From: Capsicum annuum
Taxonomy: Eukaryota > Streptophyta > Magnoliopsida > Solanales > Solanaceae
Direction of reading: 5' to 3'
Assembly (NCBI RefSeq): GCF_002878395.1
Contig: NC_061116.1
Location: 123,916,415 to 123,980,414 of the forward strand
DNA length: 64,000 nt
Shown piece by piece: positions 45,499 to 57,060 of this stretch. The position numbers and the translations under genes were made by a program. Within the stretch, counting starts at the first letter, position 1; each line of letters starts with the position of its first letter. The notes beneath the pieces were generated by a model. The model saw only the letters and a program-made list of their open reading frames with translations, made no database searches and was not told where the DNA came from.

Positions 45499-48098
45499 TG
45501 TAACACCCCAAGAGTACACCCTAAAGGCCACATAGTGCTTACAGCCACGAAGGACTACAAGCTAACCCATGAGTTCGTACCTGATGTGAGTACTGAATAC
45601 AATAATGAAGATATGTGTGGAACTTAGATGAAAAACTCTATAAGGTTTTAAAAACTAAAAACCAATACTGAATCACAGTTTTAAAACATCTGAAACATAC
45701 TGTCAATACTTATAATAATGACTGAGAACTGACTATCTGTCATTACTAGACTGAAAGCCTCTAAAATGTCTAACTGTGGAGTTGATGGGACAAGCCCTCA
45801 ACTAACTCCTACTGACTAAATAACTGAACTACGGATATAATTGAATATAAGATAACTCATCCTCGAAGGATGACATCTCACCACAGCTATTACTGCTGAT
45901 GCACTGGAATATGTAAGTACGATCGTGAATCCAAGCATCCAAACCTATGATATAAGCTATCAAAGATCAAAAAATGAGTATGCGATCAGTACTATGAATA
46001 TACTGGTACGCTAAATGAGGTTAGGCTAATATAAATGGGTTTATGTGCAAGAATAATAACTGACTGAATATATAGCATGAGGTACTAAGTAAGAATGCAT
46101 GAAAACTTTAAAGACTGAGAATGCAAAACCAAGCATAAAACAAGTTCTAATGTAGAATAAACTAAAATACAAAAATCTGATAACTGAAAAACTGATAAAC
46201 TGTAGGCTATGGTCAAGGAAGACTCAACTGAATTCTGAATTAAGTACTAAAACTTAAACTGTGGGAGGTATCATCTAACAGACATATCTAATTCTAAGTT
46301 GATCGGGGTCCAATCTGTGACCCCAGTTGGAAGTGTGTTAGAACTGTTCCATGGGTACTAACAATGGTTGTGGAGCCAATCCTAATCTAGTGGGTGACCC
46401 TTGAGATCAATCCTAAACTGGCGGGTGATCCCTGAAGTGTCAGTCCTAAACTTGCGGGTGACATTTCATAACCTATGCTGGCTACGTAGTTCTAGAACTT
46501 ATGAATTGCTCATCCCTAAGTTTGCTTGGTGCTAAATCCTAATCCCAACTGAATGACACTGATTATTAGACTGAACTAACTTAACTAGAAAAGTAACTCA
46601 TCATGACATCTAACTTAGTGATAATGCTCGTGATTTATTTGAAACTATTCTAAAGCTACTGAAACTAAGTAAACAACTAACCAACTGGCATTCATAACCC
46701 CAAGAATCGATAGCAATAACAATAGGACCATATGAAAGCTTTTAAACCATAGAAGGAAATTATTTTTCAAAATTATTCAATTAAGAATTTTATCAAACAC
46801 ATGGGGACTTAGACCTTAACATGGGGATGTTTTTTAAACATGAAAAGATAGCACAACCATATGCCTAGATCATAAATCAGGGGTTTTATTCTGTTTTCAT
46901 ATGAAAATGATATGGAAGTCACAATATTTAAAACATACTATAATGCATTCCACATTAAAATCAATTGAAAACGTAACTTGAAAATTCAATTACCAAGATA
47001 TAGCTAAACATACTTTAACTTTCAACGTATAAGAAATCTTTCTATCAAAACACTTGGAAACATACTAAAGGGTCAGTATTCAAGCCCCAATCATTTAGGC
47101 ATTTCATCAAACTCTTGAAATTCATAGACTTGATCATAAGAATAGTAAAAACATAAGATGCTTACATAATTGAAATAATACAAATCATGGATTTAGGGAG
47201 TTAACATGCAAATAGCACCATTCAAATGTGTAAGGTTTAATTTCAACAACAACTACTTTTAAACTTCATAAAAAATCAAAATTCATGGGAGTTTATGGAT
47301 AAAGTTCCTAATGACACGTTAAGATCATTCTTTTAACCTTAAAATTTGATTTTTGGAATCCATGGGTGGAAAGGACTCATGGATGAACATCTAACATACC
47401 TCAAAAGCTTAAATCTTGAAAGATAAAAACTTTTCGTGAAGGTTATTGATTGGTGATTCTTGGATTTTTTTCTTGGAAATAGAGGAGGGTTTTTTGAGAG
47501 CTATTTGGATTGAAAGTGGCAAATAGTGCCCTTTTAGATGTTATAATTCATGCTTTGGACATTTGGAGTTTCGGGGAAAGGATAAAAGTAACCCTTGACC
47601 CTTAAGAAGCTAAAATTGTGTGGGAATAGCCCCCATGGTGCAACCCCTAGTTTTGTTAAGAAGACCTCACGACGCAAACCCTAGTCAGGTTAAATAGCCA
47701 TCGTGGTGTGGGGCCATCACGACCCCTTACTACCTCTCAAGGAAAATGCCATAACTTTTTACTTGGGTACGTATTAAGAAAAATTGGTATCATTGAAAAG
47801 CTAATTCAATTGGCTATAATTTGGTGGGCCTTAATCTGCCAATTTCAACATAAACATAAAGTTATACGCATTCAAAAATGACCCTGGTGAAATTGAACAC
47901 AAAAAATTGGCCGAATCAAAGGCTCTTAGCTCACTTTTTCTAAGTGACACTTATGAACAACTTTTCCACCTCATAATATTTCTTCACACTAGGCTAATGA
48001 TCATGAAAAATGGATTGAAGTATGAATTAAGGGACTAGAGTTTACACTCATAGAAATGAACGTCTAATTTCTATCTTTGAAACGTGCGAGGTATTACA
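45499..48098 (-). repeat. Element E 3' LTR (G/K/D-related family)
   Basis: This LTR is 2600 bp, starting TGTAACACCCC and ending GAGGTATTACA; its two ends are nearly complementary, as in D. It is followed by the minus-strand polypurine tract (ATATCTCCCCCTTGGGA, 48099-48115), which fixes its orientation. It contains the shared block of about 90 bp at 47752-47843, beside a GC-richer stretch of related words (47620-47730), and the segment AATTTTATCAAACACATGGGGACTTAGACC near 46787. A series of CTGGCGGGTGA-type repeats lies at 46385-46460. Confidence 0.88.
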
Positions 48099-48850
48099 AT
48101 ATCTCCCCCTTGGGAACATTCATCCTCTAATAAGACTGATGTGATTGAGAGTTCTGAACTAAGGCAAGTGAGATCAAATAATGAACAAGCATGACTTGGA
48201 ACATAACTGCATAATTGAGTTGAGCATGATATGTGAACTGAATATCATAAATTGAACTGATTTATTGAATACATGCAATGACATAAGAAAGCTTATATGG
48301 CTAGAGATTCAACTTATGAGCCGCCATTACTTCAAGATGGATCTTGGTACGTGAAGAGAAGATTGAAGGTTTAGTACATGAAATCTTAAGGGATTACAAT
48401 ACATCTCTCATTTGGGATATTATGTCCCCCGAAAGATACTGACTTGGTTAAAATACCGAGGATAGACTAAGATGATATATAAGACACTTACAAACTGAAT
48501 CATGACTGAATATCTAGAATCATAAAATGATGCCTAATGCATGAACTAAACTAAATTTGTAACTTTCATGGTCGTGAAGGAATTTCTTTATAAATAAGAG
48601 AGATGAAAGCCATGGGAACTTGTCTATCTAACAGTTAAACTAAATTGTTGGCTATATAGACTGAATCATAATGAAAATTTACACTTAACTGGAGTATTTA
48701 TTTGACACTCTTTCTATGAAGATCAAATGACATTTGGGAATAAAGAATCTTGGGCATGGTCTGAATAAGATATCTGAATAAAAAATCACAAGAAGGGTAA
48801 AATTCTGTAATATGGAACACAAGACTATAAAACATAAGCTAGGATAAAGC
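48099..48850 (-). other. Element E 3' internal non-coding region
   Basis: It starts with the polypurine tract and aligns in pieces with 61667-62350 in element G (GAACAAGCATGACTTGGAACATAACTGCATAA…, GAATACATGCAATGACATAAG…, ATTACAATACATCTC…GATACTGA). No pol sequence is present in it. The right border is vague; the next sequence is LTR fragment L, so a deletion junction lies about here. Confidence 0.65.
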
Positions 48851-50739
48851 TACTAATCCTTATGCACTACAACTACTAACTTTCAAGCTTAGCCACACTC
48901 CTCCAATAATACCTTAACTATTTATAAGTCGTTCCCTCCTACGCACTTTTTGTAGCTTTAAAGTTGAGGGTATTTTGGACATTTTCCACCCCGAAGCCCT
49001 TAAGACCACAAATTATGTAACACTTTATTGTCACTTATGACTCACTTAGAAAGATCAAAACACTCACAAAACTCTCTCTAAAGTCTCTCAAGAAGATTGG
49101 GCAAGGGTTTCTTCAAGGTGATTATCTAGAGGCTTAAGGGTCAAGAGCCCTCCGTGAATCTTTATAAATATGGCATGTTACTCCTCCCTCCTTGTTAGTT
49201 CAACTAAAATCATGATTTCATTATTGATTTTCATAGTTTTATTGTTGCATTATTTTAGTTGTTAAATATTTTTTGGGGGGTTTTGGTTACTAATGGTTGG
49301 ATAATGTTTTTCCATGTTTTTACTTATGAATTTCATGTTATAATTATTGTTTGGACTTGTGGCTGAATAGGAATGACAAATGGTACTTGGTTTTGGTTTT
49401 GGAAACTATATGCCCTCAACATGTTTGTTAAATTTCTTTGAGAATGGTTTTGTTACATAGTTTGTCTTTCATTGAAAACTTTGCATTTCATTATATAGTA
49501 ATGGAATTTAAAATTGGTTTGGATGTTAAATGGTTAAATGGTAAGGCCTTGGTGGCCATGGATTTGTTTTAAATGATAAACCTTGAGGGGTACATGGGAA
49601 TTCCTTCAGTTATTTAAATAATTGAGTCTGCTGGGTACATGGGAATCCTCTAAGTGTTGGCTACTGATATTGCTTGCAAGATATAGTCGGTATGATGATA
49701 CAACTAATTAAGGCTTTAATAATTAACTCTTGGAATTGGTGGTTTGGTTATATGTTAAATGATTTAAGTTGGAAATAATGAAGGTTGAAATGTATACCAC
49801 ATTATAGCTAACTGTGACGATGTGAGTCCGAAAGGTTACACTGGAAAGTCATATTTGCTGACCTAAGGATTGGTCTTGATTACCATGCACTTGTAGGGTA
49901 ATAGGGAATCCCCAAAGTATCTACACGTATATATGTATCATGGAGGGCGAAGGGTACATGGGAAACCCCGGCCCTTATGATATCTTTAGATCACGCGGCT
50001 GCAGGCATCGGGGCCCGTTCAAGGGGTAACACTGGACCCATATAGCCTATTGAGGATTATGATAGTAAAGCTACACAACTAAGGTTAAGGTTTTTAAATG
50101 CATCCTAAGACCTTTTCCCTTTCCCATTATGGAATAAATGTGCATATATATATATATGGATGTATGTGATTATATATGGTTATTTACTTAGGTTTCAAAT
50201 GTTGGCATTACTTTATCCTTACTCCTTAGTTCATGCTAGCGTTTACCAACTAAGCCATCTTTGAACACTGTATCCTCATGCAATGTAGGAATCGGCCATA
50301 GTATCACATATCCAACTTAGTGACTTGGTGATCCCTTAACAACTTGATTCAGACTGAAGTGGTAAGCTTCTATTCTTCGAAAGGCCAATTTCACATTATA
50401 GTTTATTTTATGTCTTTATTATTCCTTTGACATTGTGCTAAGGGGTATGTCCCAACTACGTATTCATAAGCATGATCTAGACACTTTGTGTGGACAACTG
50501 TGGATTTTGCATACTATGGTCATTTGTATTGGTTTGGTTTGTAGGACTTGGTTGGGTTTGGATTGTTTTTAGACTTATCCTGAAGTCCTTAAAATTTTAA
50601 TAGTCTATCTTGTTAAATGTTCGAAATTCATCTAACACAGGTTTTATATTAGTTGGTTGGATTAGGCATTAGGGGTGGTCTCCCTTACTGGTTGGATTTG
50701 AGTATACGACACAACTAGGCCTTTGTTTGGGTTGCGTCA
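48851..50739 (+). mobile_element. LTR fragment L, A-type family (5' part missing)
   Basis: From about 48940 it aligns with element A's LTR from about 31290: GATATTTCC/GACATTTTCC, then CTATATGCCCTCAACATGTTTGTTAAATTTC (about 49407), GGTGATGATACAACTA, GCGGCTGCAGGCATCGGGGCCC (about 49996) and (TA)n at 50140-50158. It ends GGGTTGCGTCA at 50739, matching GTTGTATCA of A. The first 500 bp or so of an A-type LTR are missing. No matching target duplication could be confirmed; TTCCC follows the right end. Confidence 0.75.
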
Positions 50740-50988
50740 TTCCCTCAACTAACTGATTTCTCTACAGAACCTTTAGAAAAGTGACCTCTTTATTTCTTAG
50801 CTTACGAACCTAATTATCAAGAATCTTGAATAGGACCTCTTCATAAGAGAGACTATCTTTCACACCCACACCCTTAAAATGAATAATCGATGCTAGATCA
50901 CCAATGAATTTTTTAACAAGGAGTCATTGAAGAATGGAGGAACTGTTTCTAAATCTGTAGGCAATTCTAACTCACAGACTACATGTCA
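50740..50988 (-). pseudogene. Integrase C-terminal fragment of an unassigned chromovirus
   Basis: In coding sense it reads CELELPTDLE, a decayed HPVFHVSLLKK segment, then in another frame GVGVKDSLSYEEVLFKILDN, VRKLRNKEVTFLKVL and RNQLVEG, where it is cut at L. This is the GPY/F-to-chromodomain stretch of Del/Tekay integrases and is closest in wording to D (SLSYEEILIEIID). It may belong to element E, or to another element now mostly deleted. H was inserted at its other end. Confidence 0.75.
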
Positions 50989-53049
50989 TGACTTGAACTA
51001 GGGCTTGTCCATGACGGGTATCTCGAGTCTATTGAGGACTAGAGATCACCCCTTTTGCCTAGTAAAATAGAACATGATAAAATATTCAGTTGAAGAATTC
51101 TAAACATCTAACAAGATAAAGTAAACCATAATTAAAAAGTATGAGAATGTCAAAAACCACTGCCCAGTCCACAGTATACCCGAAATCCTCTATACCAGAA
51201 AATAGCCTACGCCGGGACATACCCATGACCCTGATAATGACAATGTAAATGTAAAGTATTCAATTCTAATTTATCGAATGAAAAATGATGGAATGATCAA
51301 GTCTTCAAGAAAATGGAAGCTCAATACTTCACAAAAAATGACCGACTCTGAGATTATCTATCACTGCACCAGAAAAGTAGAAGTGCCTTTGGACCGTCTA
51401 TCACATGGGGATACAATATCCAAAGATGGTTAGTGGGGTGAGCACTAATATGTAACTCAAGATAAGGATAAATTAGTGTTAGTCAAAAGCTCAAATTCAA
51501 ATTTACTGTACATATTCACATTCATGTATACATATATATAGTAGATGCTATGAGTAAGGAACACAATTTAGCATGAAATAAAAACATTATCATGGACTAT
51601 GTAGCTCAACCATCATAACAAGCACCCACGGGATGTGTGAGTTCAGCGCCATTGCTTAAAGGGCCCAGCGTATGTTATCCAACCAAATCGTAGGCATCAA
51701 GGAAGACCGCAGAACACCTTTGCCCCCATTAATACTAGATACAAAATATATCAATTGTGAGAACCATGGACACAGTCATCTAGAAAAATCCTCACATTGA
51801 GAAACGTGAGTTTCCCATATAAGTCACCTGAGACCCACACCTTTGCAACTTAGCTACATAACCCCTATTAAGATGAATTAAAAATAATTTTCATATAACC
51901 CATTCATTAGCCCAGGAATCATACATCAAGGCACACCACGGTATCATCATACTATCTAGATTGGAAGCTCATAATTATGCCCTTCCAATTCTATTAACTT
52001 GGTGAAATGCCTGACCCCCGTTGTCCACTAAATTCAAACATAGCTAACATGGTGTTCAAAATCCATGGTCATTACTTAACCCTTCATGCAATGTATTATG
52101 ATATGTGTTAAGTAAAATCAAGTGACAATTCCATATGTCAAAGCCATTTACACAAGTAGGTTGAGAGAATACAATTGTTCAAAACCAATTTCCAAGTTCA
52201 AAGCATCAATTTGGGGGATTACCTCGACCCCCATTCCAATTCCCACACTCATGCACCCATTAGTTCAAAAACATTCAATTTAAATCATTGATAACTCATG
52301 AAAGCCATGGGAAAACAATTCAAGGATCAACCACTACAAAACCCTCAACCTATGTCAAAACCCATATTCAAATCCATATAATTAAACTATTTGTTTTCAC
52401 AAAATAAGATTTGGGAAAGAGTAACATGCCTGAAAGGATAAGAATTTTGGAGGGAATTTTTGCTTAGAAACTGTAGATAATCAACCTTGAGAAAACCCTA
52501 ATGCTATTTCTTGAGAGAATTTGTGAGAAAAGAGAAGTTATTTAAGTGTGTTATGAATCGAAATGGGTCCCTAATAAAATTTTAAAGTAGTGGGTCACAT
52601 TTGGACAAAAGGGGAAATATCCAAGGTTCCTTTAATGAAATACTAAAAAATTGTCACCTCAGTCATTATAGGCGACCATACGACTCATGACCTCAAATTG
52701 TATTCTAGACAAAATGTGTGGGAACCCACACTAGTCTGGACATGAGTCTTACCATATGAATCATACTCAGACAGTATGACTAGTTTGATCAAATCATAGG
52801 CAAAATAGAAGATTTGGGCATCACATTGGTTTAGCTACAAATTGGACTATATGACTCGCATAGAGTCTTTATGACTTGCTAGGAGAAAATTATAATCGTA
52901 ATAGAAAATTTTCCAATCCATGCTGTTCAGGCTATGATTAGGGTCCTATGACCCGTAATGACACCCTATGACTCGTAGGGAGAGTCGTTGTCAAGGTAGT
53001 AGGCTCATAGTCTAAGACATTTTCAAGGACCAAAATCAGGGGTGTTTCA
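50989..53049 (-). repeat. Element H 3' LTR (A/B-type family)
   Basis: This LTR is 2061 bp, starting TGACTTGAACTAGGG and ending GGGGTGTTTCA, and is followed by the minus-strand polypurine tract (CTCTCCATCCCTTAG, 53050-53064). It shares with the A and B LTRs the segment GGGTATCTCGAGTC near the end, the CCAGCGTATG… segment, (TA)n at 51528-51540, and a strong tacgactcata/tatgactcgta ladder at 52670-53010. No gene was found in it. Confidence 0.85.
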
Positions 53050-54505
53050 CTCTCCATCCCTTAGTATATTAGTCCTTGAATGATAGGTCAAGGCATCTAT
53101 TAGCATGATTCAATGCTTAGTACAACCACACTTACCTATAACAAAGAAGTCAGGGAAATACACATAACTCAAGAACGATTATCCAAAGTGGGAAACAAGA
53201 ATGTCTATTTGGATTTCTCATGTCCTCTTTGTCTTCCCAAGTAGATTCTTTGATCTTATGGTTCCTCCGTAGAACTTTCACCAAAGCCACATCCTTATTC
53301 CTCGAATAATGGACTTGCCTATTAAAAATTACCATCGAGAATTCCTCATAGAACAAGGAATCAGAAATACCAACACTCTCCAAATGAACAATCAGAAAAG
53401 GATCACTGACACACTTCCTCAACATCAAAAGGTGAAAAACTGAATGAATAGAGCCTAACCTAGATGGAAACTCCAACTCATAAGCCACATGGCCTACTCA
53501 CCACAAGATAAAAAAGGGATCAACATACCAAGGATTGATATTCGCCTTCTTTCCAAACCACATCAGTCCCGTCATGGGAGATACCTTCAAGAACACCAAA
53601 ACATCTACATTAAACTTTAACTCCATACACCTCACATTTGCATAGGACTTTTGGAAACTTTAGGCGGCCTTAAGTGTATCTTAAATCACCTTTACCTTTT
53701 CCATGGCTTGGTGAACCATGTTGGGATTGAATAACCTAATCACACATACCTCAAACCACCCAATATGAGACCTATATCTTTTCCCATAAATATTCTCAAA
53801 AAGAGCAATCCCAATACTAGAGTGAAAGTTTTTATAATACGCAATATCAATGAGAGGAAAATAATCAACCCAACTACCACCAAAGTTAATCACACATGCA
53901 TGAAGCATATCATCCAAGGTTTGAATAGTCTTATATGCTTATCTATACACCTAAAGATGTTAAGCAATACTAAGGTTCACCTTAGTCCCCAAACCTCTCT
54001 GAAAATAACACTAATATGAGATGAAACTAGAGTACCTCAATTAGATATAATGAAATTGGAGCACCATGCCACTTGATAATTTCCTTAATAAAAATCTTAA
54101 CATAATCTTATACCGAATAGGTAGTCTTTACTAGAAAAAAGTGAGCTAACTTAGTCATCCCATTGATGATAACCCAAATCAAATCAAACTAATAGAGAAA
54201 CTGTAGAAGAAAGTAAAAAAATCCATAATAATTACTTTCCATTTTCACGCAGGCAACTCAATCTCTTGAGGAAAACCGCCGCGCCTCAGGTGCTCCACCT
54301 TCACTTGCAAAAAGACCATACACTTGGCCAAATATTTACTATATCTCGCTTCATGTTATTCCACCAATAGATCTCTTTAAAATTATGGTACATCTTCATC
54401 GAACTTGGATGAATAGTGTACCTCAACTTATGAGCCTCAGCCAAGATCCTCTTTTATAACCAATCAATATTGTGAACACATAATCTACCTTGGTACCTCA
54501 AGATA
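53050..54505 (-). pseudogene. Element H integrase, cut by copia element I
   Basis: Bases 53050-53149 are the 3' untranslated segment with the purine tract. In coding sense the zinc domain lies at about 54290-54500, badly broken. The core is poorly kept around 53990-54250, with LIWVIINGMTKLAHFF-like wording (about 54130-54185). 53681-53917 gives ACVINFGGSWVDYFPLIDIAYYKNFHSSIGIALFE and YGKRYRSHIGWFE. 53150-53488 gives AYELEFPSRLGSIHSVFHLLMLRKCVSDP, DSLFYEEF and KVLRRNHKIKESTWEDKEDM. The final YPHLF is lost. The reading stops near 54505, where element I begins. Confidence 0.82.
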
Positions 54506-54513
54506 CTTCTATA

Positions 54514-55247
54514 TGTAGTTTTGATGATGAATGACTAACTACAACGGACCAGGTCCCTGGATGTACAAGGTACACTATAAATGGCACGTGTTGACTGGAC
54601 AGTTTTATCCTCTTATGTAGCAAAATTATAGGTGCTATTTTGTACTGATTAGGATTGTTGGTCCAATGATCTGTCAAGCCTAAATTATCACTCAACTATA
54701 AAAGGAAAGAGACACCTCTTCATTAAATGTTTTTTTACAATTAAAAAAAATGGAAGAGAGGTATAAAAAATATAGTCTCAACACTGCACAATTTATTAGA
54801 ATTTATGTGAGCTTAAATTGAAATTGTTCTTGAGTGAATACTAATTTCTCACTGAACTACTCATTATATAATAGTAGTATTTTTCTCACTGAGTAAAGAG
54901 TGCATAGGTAGAGATTCCTAAATGTGAGGCTAATTAGATTTAATCAATGTAGAAAGTCCATGGTAAAAATGCCTTGATGAGCTTGTGGTAGAGTTATTAA
55001 AATCGAAAGGAGCCTAGAGGCAGTCTTAAATCTAGACTATAATAAAGAGGTTGATTATAAGTTATTTCCTTGGTGCATGTGAGTTCAAGTGCTTGTTTTT
55101 GCCTTCTTGAGTTTCCATATAAGACTTCTTGTGTTTTTACTCTTTGTGCATTTTATCTTACTTCTTGGTTATTTTTTTGTACTTTTCCTATGATTGATTT
55201 TGAGGGACTTGGTCCTTTACTGTGTGGTACAACACCCATAGGATCCA
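54514..55247 (+). repeat. Element I 5' LTR
   Basis: About 730 bp, starting TGTAGTTTTGATGATGAATG, a typical start for Solanaceae copia LTRs, and ending shortly before the primer site. It contains GGACCAGGTCC (54544-54554) and GGACTTGGTCC (55205-55215) near its two ends. The exact 3' border is an estimate within about 15 bp. Confidence 0.7.
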
Positions 55248-55264
55248 ATTATTGATATCAGAGA
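55248..55264 (+). other. Element I primer-binding site (tRNA-Met type)
   Basis: ATTATTGATATCAGAG resembles the copia primer site ATTGGTATCAGAG with one or two changes, and lies between the LTR and the gag start at 55308. Confidence 0.65.
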
Positions 55265-55307
55265 TAATTCACCCTAAAAGGTTCATACCTAGAGTATCTT
55301 AGTTAGA

Positions 55308-57060
55308 ATGGCTACTACACCTAATACAAAAGAAGGGCAATATACTATTATACTAGAAAGATTCTATGGGCAATATTATGGGTGGTGGAAAACCAGGATG
55401 TTTGACTTTATTATGGCTGAAGATAGTGTAATAATGGACATAATCCTTGATGGTCCTCATGATCCTATACGAGAAGTCAAAGAAGGAGATGTTACAAGAA
55501 TAATTATCAAAAGCAGTAGGGAGTTCAATTATAAAGATAGAAAGAAAATTTAAAAGTACTATAAGACCAAGAATTGTTGGTTTGGTATAAGGCCTGATAA
55601 GTATAAAGGGTTTCCTACCTATGAAAATACAAAAAATAATCTTGGATTGCTTGAGAAATGCTCATGAAGGTACTACTAATATGAGGGATTCAAAAGTGGA
55701 CATGCTGACAACTTAGTATGAAATCTTCACGACGAAAGAAGGAGCAACAATATAAGAAATGCATACAAGGTTCACTTCTATCACAATTGAACTTCACTAC
55801 TTAGGTGAAGTGATTCTCTTGTACAAACAAGTGAGATATATTCTTGGTGCTCTTCTTATGTCTTGGGAAAGCAGAGTAGGTGCCATAACTGGATTAAGGA
55901 ACCTGAAGACCCTTACTATGGATGAACTTATTGGAAATGTAAAGACTCTTGAGCTCAAGAAGCTAGACGGGTTGGAGAAGAAGGAAACAAAAACTGAAAA
56001 ATCCTTGGCATTGAAGGCTTCTAATTATGATCCAGCTGATGATGAAGACACTAATGTTGCCTATTTGGCAAATAGGATCGATAAATCCATCGAAAAGAGT
56101 GGTTTGTTGCAAATAAGAGGAAAAAATGTTTAATTATGTCACAAATGTGGTAGTACTGATCATTTCATCAAGGGATATCCCATGCATAAAAAGGATCATT
56201 AGGATTACCTCAAGGCTGCAGGCAAAAAATGAACGATCAGTGACCAGGCCCTTGACAACTCAAGAAGAATTACTGCAACTGATTATATAGTAAAGCAAGA
56301 TTTGGCACCACAGAGAGGTTTCTCCAGTGTATCAGATGAGGATAAGAGGTCTGGTGATATTTCTATTCTAGTAGGGGAAATAGTCTAGTTATATGTGATG
56401 CCTTATTTTTATTCATAAAAAATACAATGATGAAGGAGAAGAGAGGTAACTATTTATGATATAAAAAAATCTAGATAATTCTGCTATGAAGATTGAAAGC
56501 CTTCCAAGTGTGTTCATAAACTTTAGATGTGAACTAACTGCTGAGAAGAATGCCTTAGAAGAAAAGGTATTGAATCAAGATAATGAGATAATTGCTTTAA
56601 CTCTCCAAATTTTTGGAATAGAAGAGTTATTCATAAATATAAAATCTAAAATTCTGAATCTGATGAGTAATCTGAAGAAGGTAAATGGTTTAGATAATAA
56701 AGGAAAGAAGGAATACTCAAGGCTTCAGATTGATCTTAAGGAGAAATTGAATGCTTCACAAAAACACTTATGTCAGCACTTCACAAGAATGAAGAGTTAG
56801 AGAGGGACCTAGGCCACATGAAAGAAGAGTTGAACAAGTCTCTTAGGTGGACTACTTCCTTACTAATCCTTTATGACATGACTAGTCAAGATTTTGATAA
56901 TGGTAAAGGTCTGAGCTATCAAGGAAAATTGCAACCTGTTGAGTTTAATTGAAAGTCAGTTCACAATAATAGAAGGAAAGGGCACAATCTCTTATGCACT
57001 CACTGTGGAAGAGATGGACATTTAAATAAAAGATGTCAGCACTGGCTTAATACAAAATAA
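55308..57060 (+). pseudogene. Element I gag: UBN2-type capsid, knuckle, coiled coil, second knuckle
   Basis: The start reads MATTPNTKEGQYT, then FYGQYYGWWKTRMFDFIMAED, the N-terminal signature of copia Gag (UBN2/DUF4219 type). The capsid region continues in other frames: HTRFTSITIELHYLGEVI and SWESRVGAITGLRNLKTLTMDELIGNVKTLELKK (55759-55980). The first knuckle, CHKCGSTDHFIKGYP (about 56137-56181), has tyrosine for its last cysteine. 56486-56950 reads as a charged, leucine-rich, coiled-coil-like stretch. A second knuckle, CTHCGRDGHLNKRCQHW (about 56997-57047), keeps its CCHC residues. Several stops and frameshifts occur between the parts. Confidence 0.83.

Noticed and set aside
46380..46470. 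CTGGCGGGTGA-type short repeats in E's LTR, first considered as a CRISPR-like or satellite array
   Set aside because: The units are few, imperfect and irregularly spaced, and the same kind of words occur at the homologous place in G and (as CCGCCAGTTC words) in D's LTR. They are ordinary LTR content.
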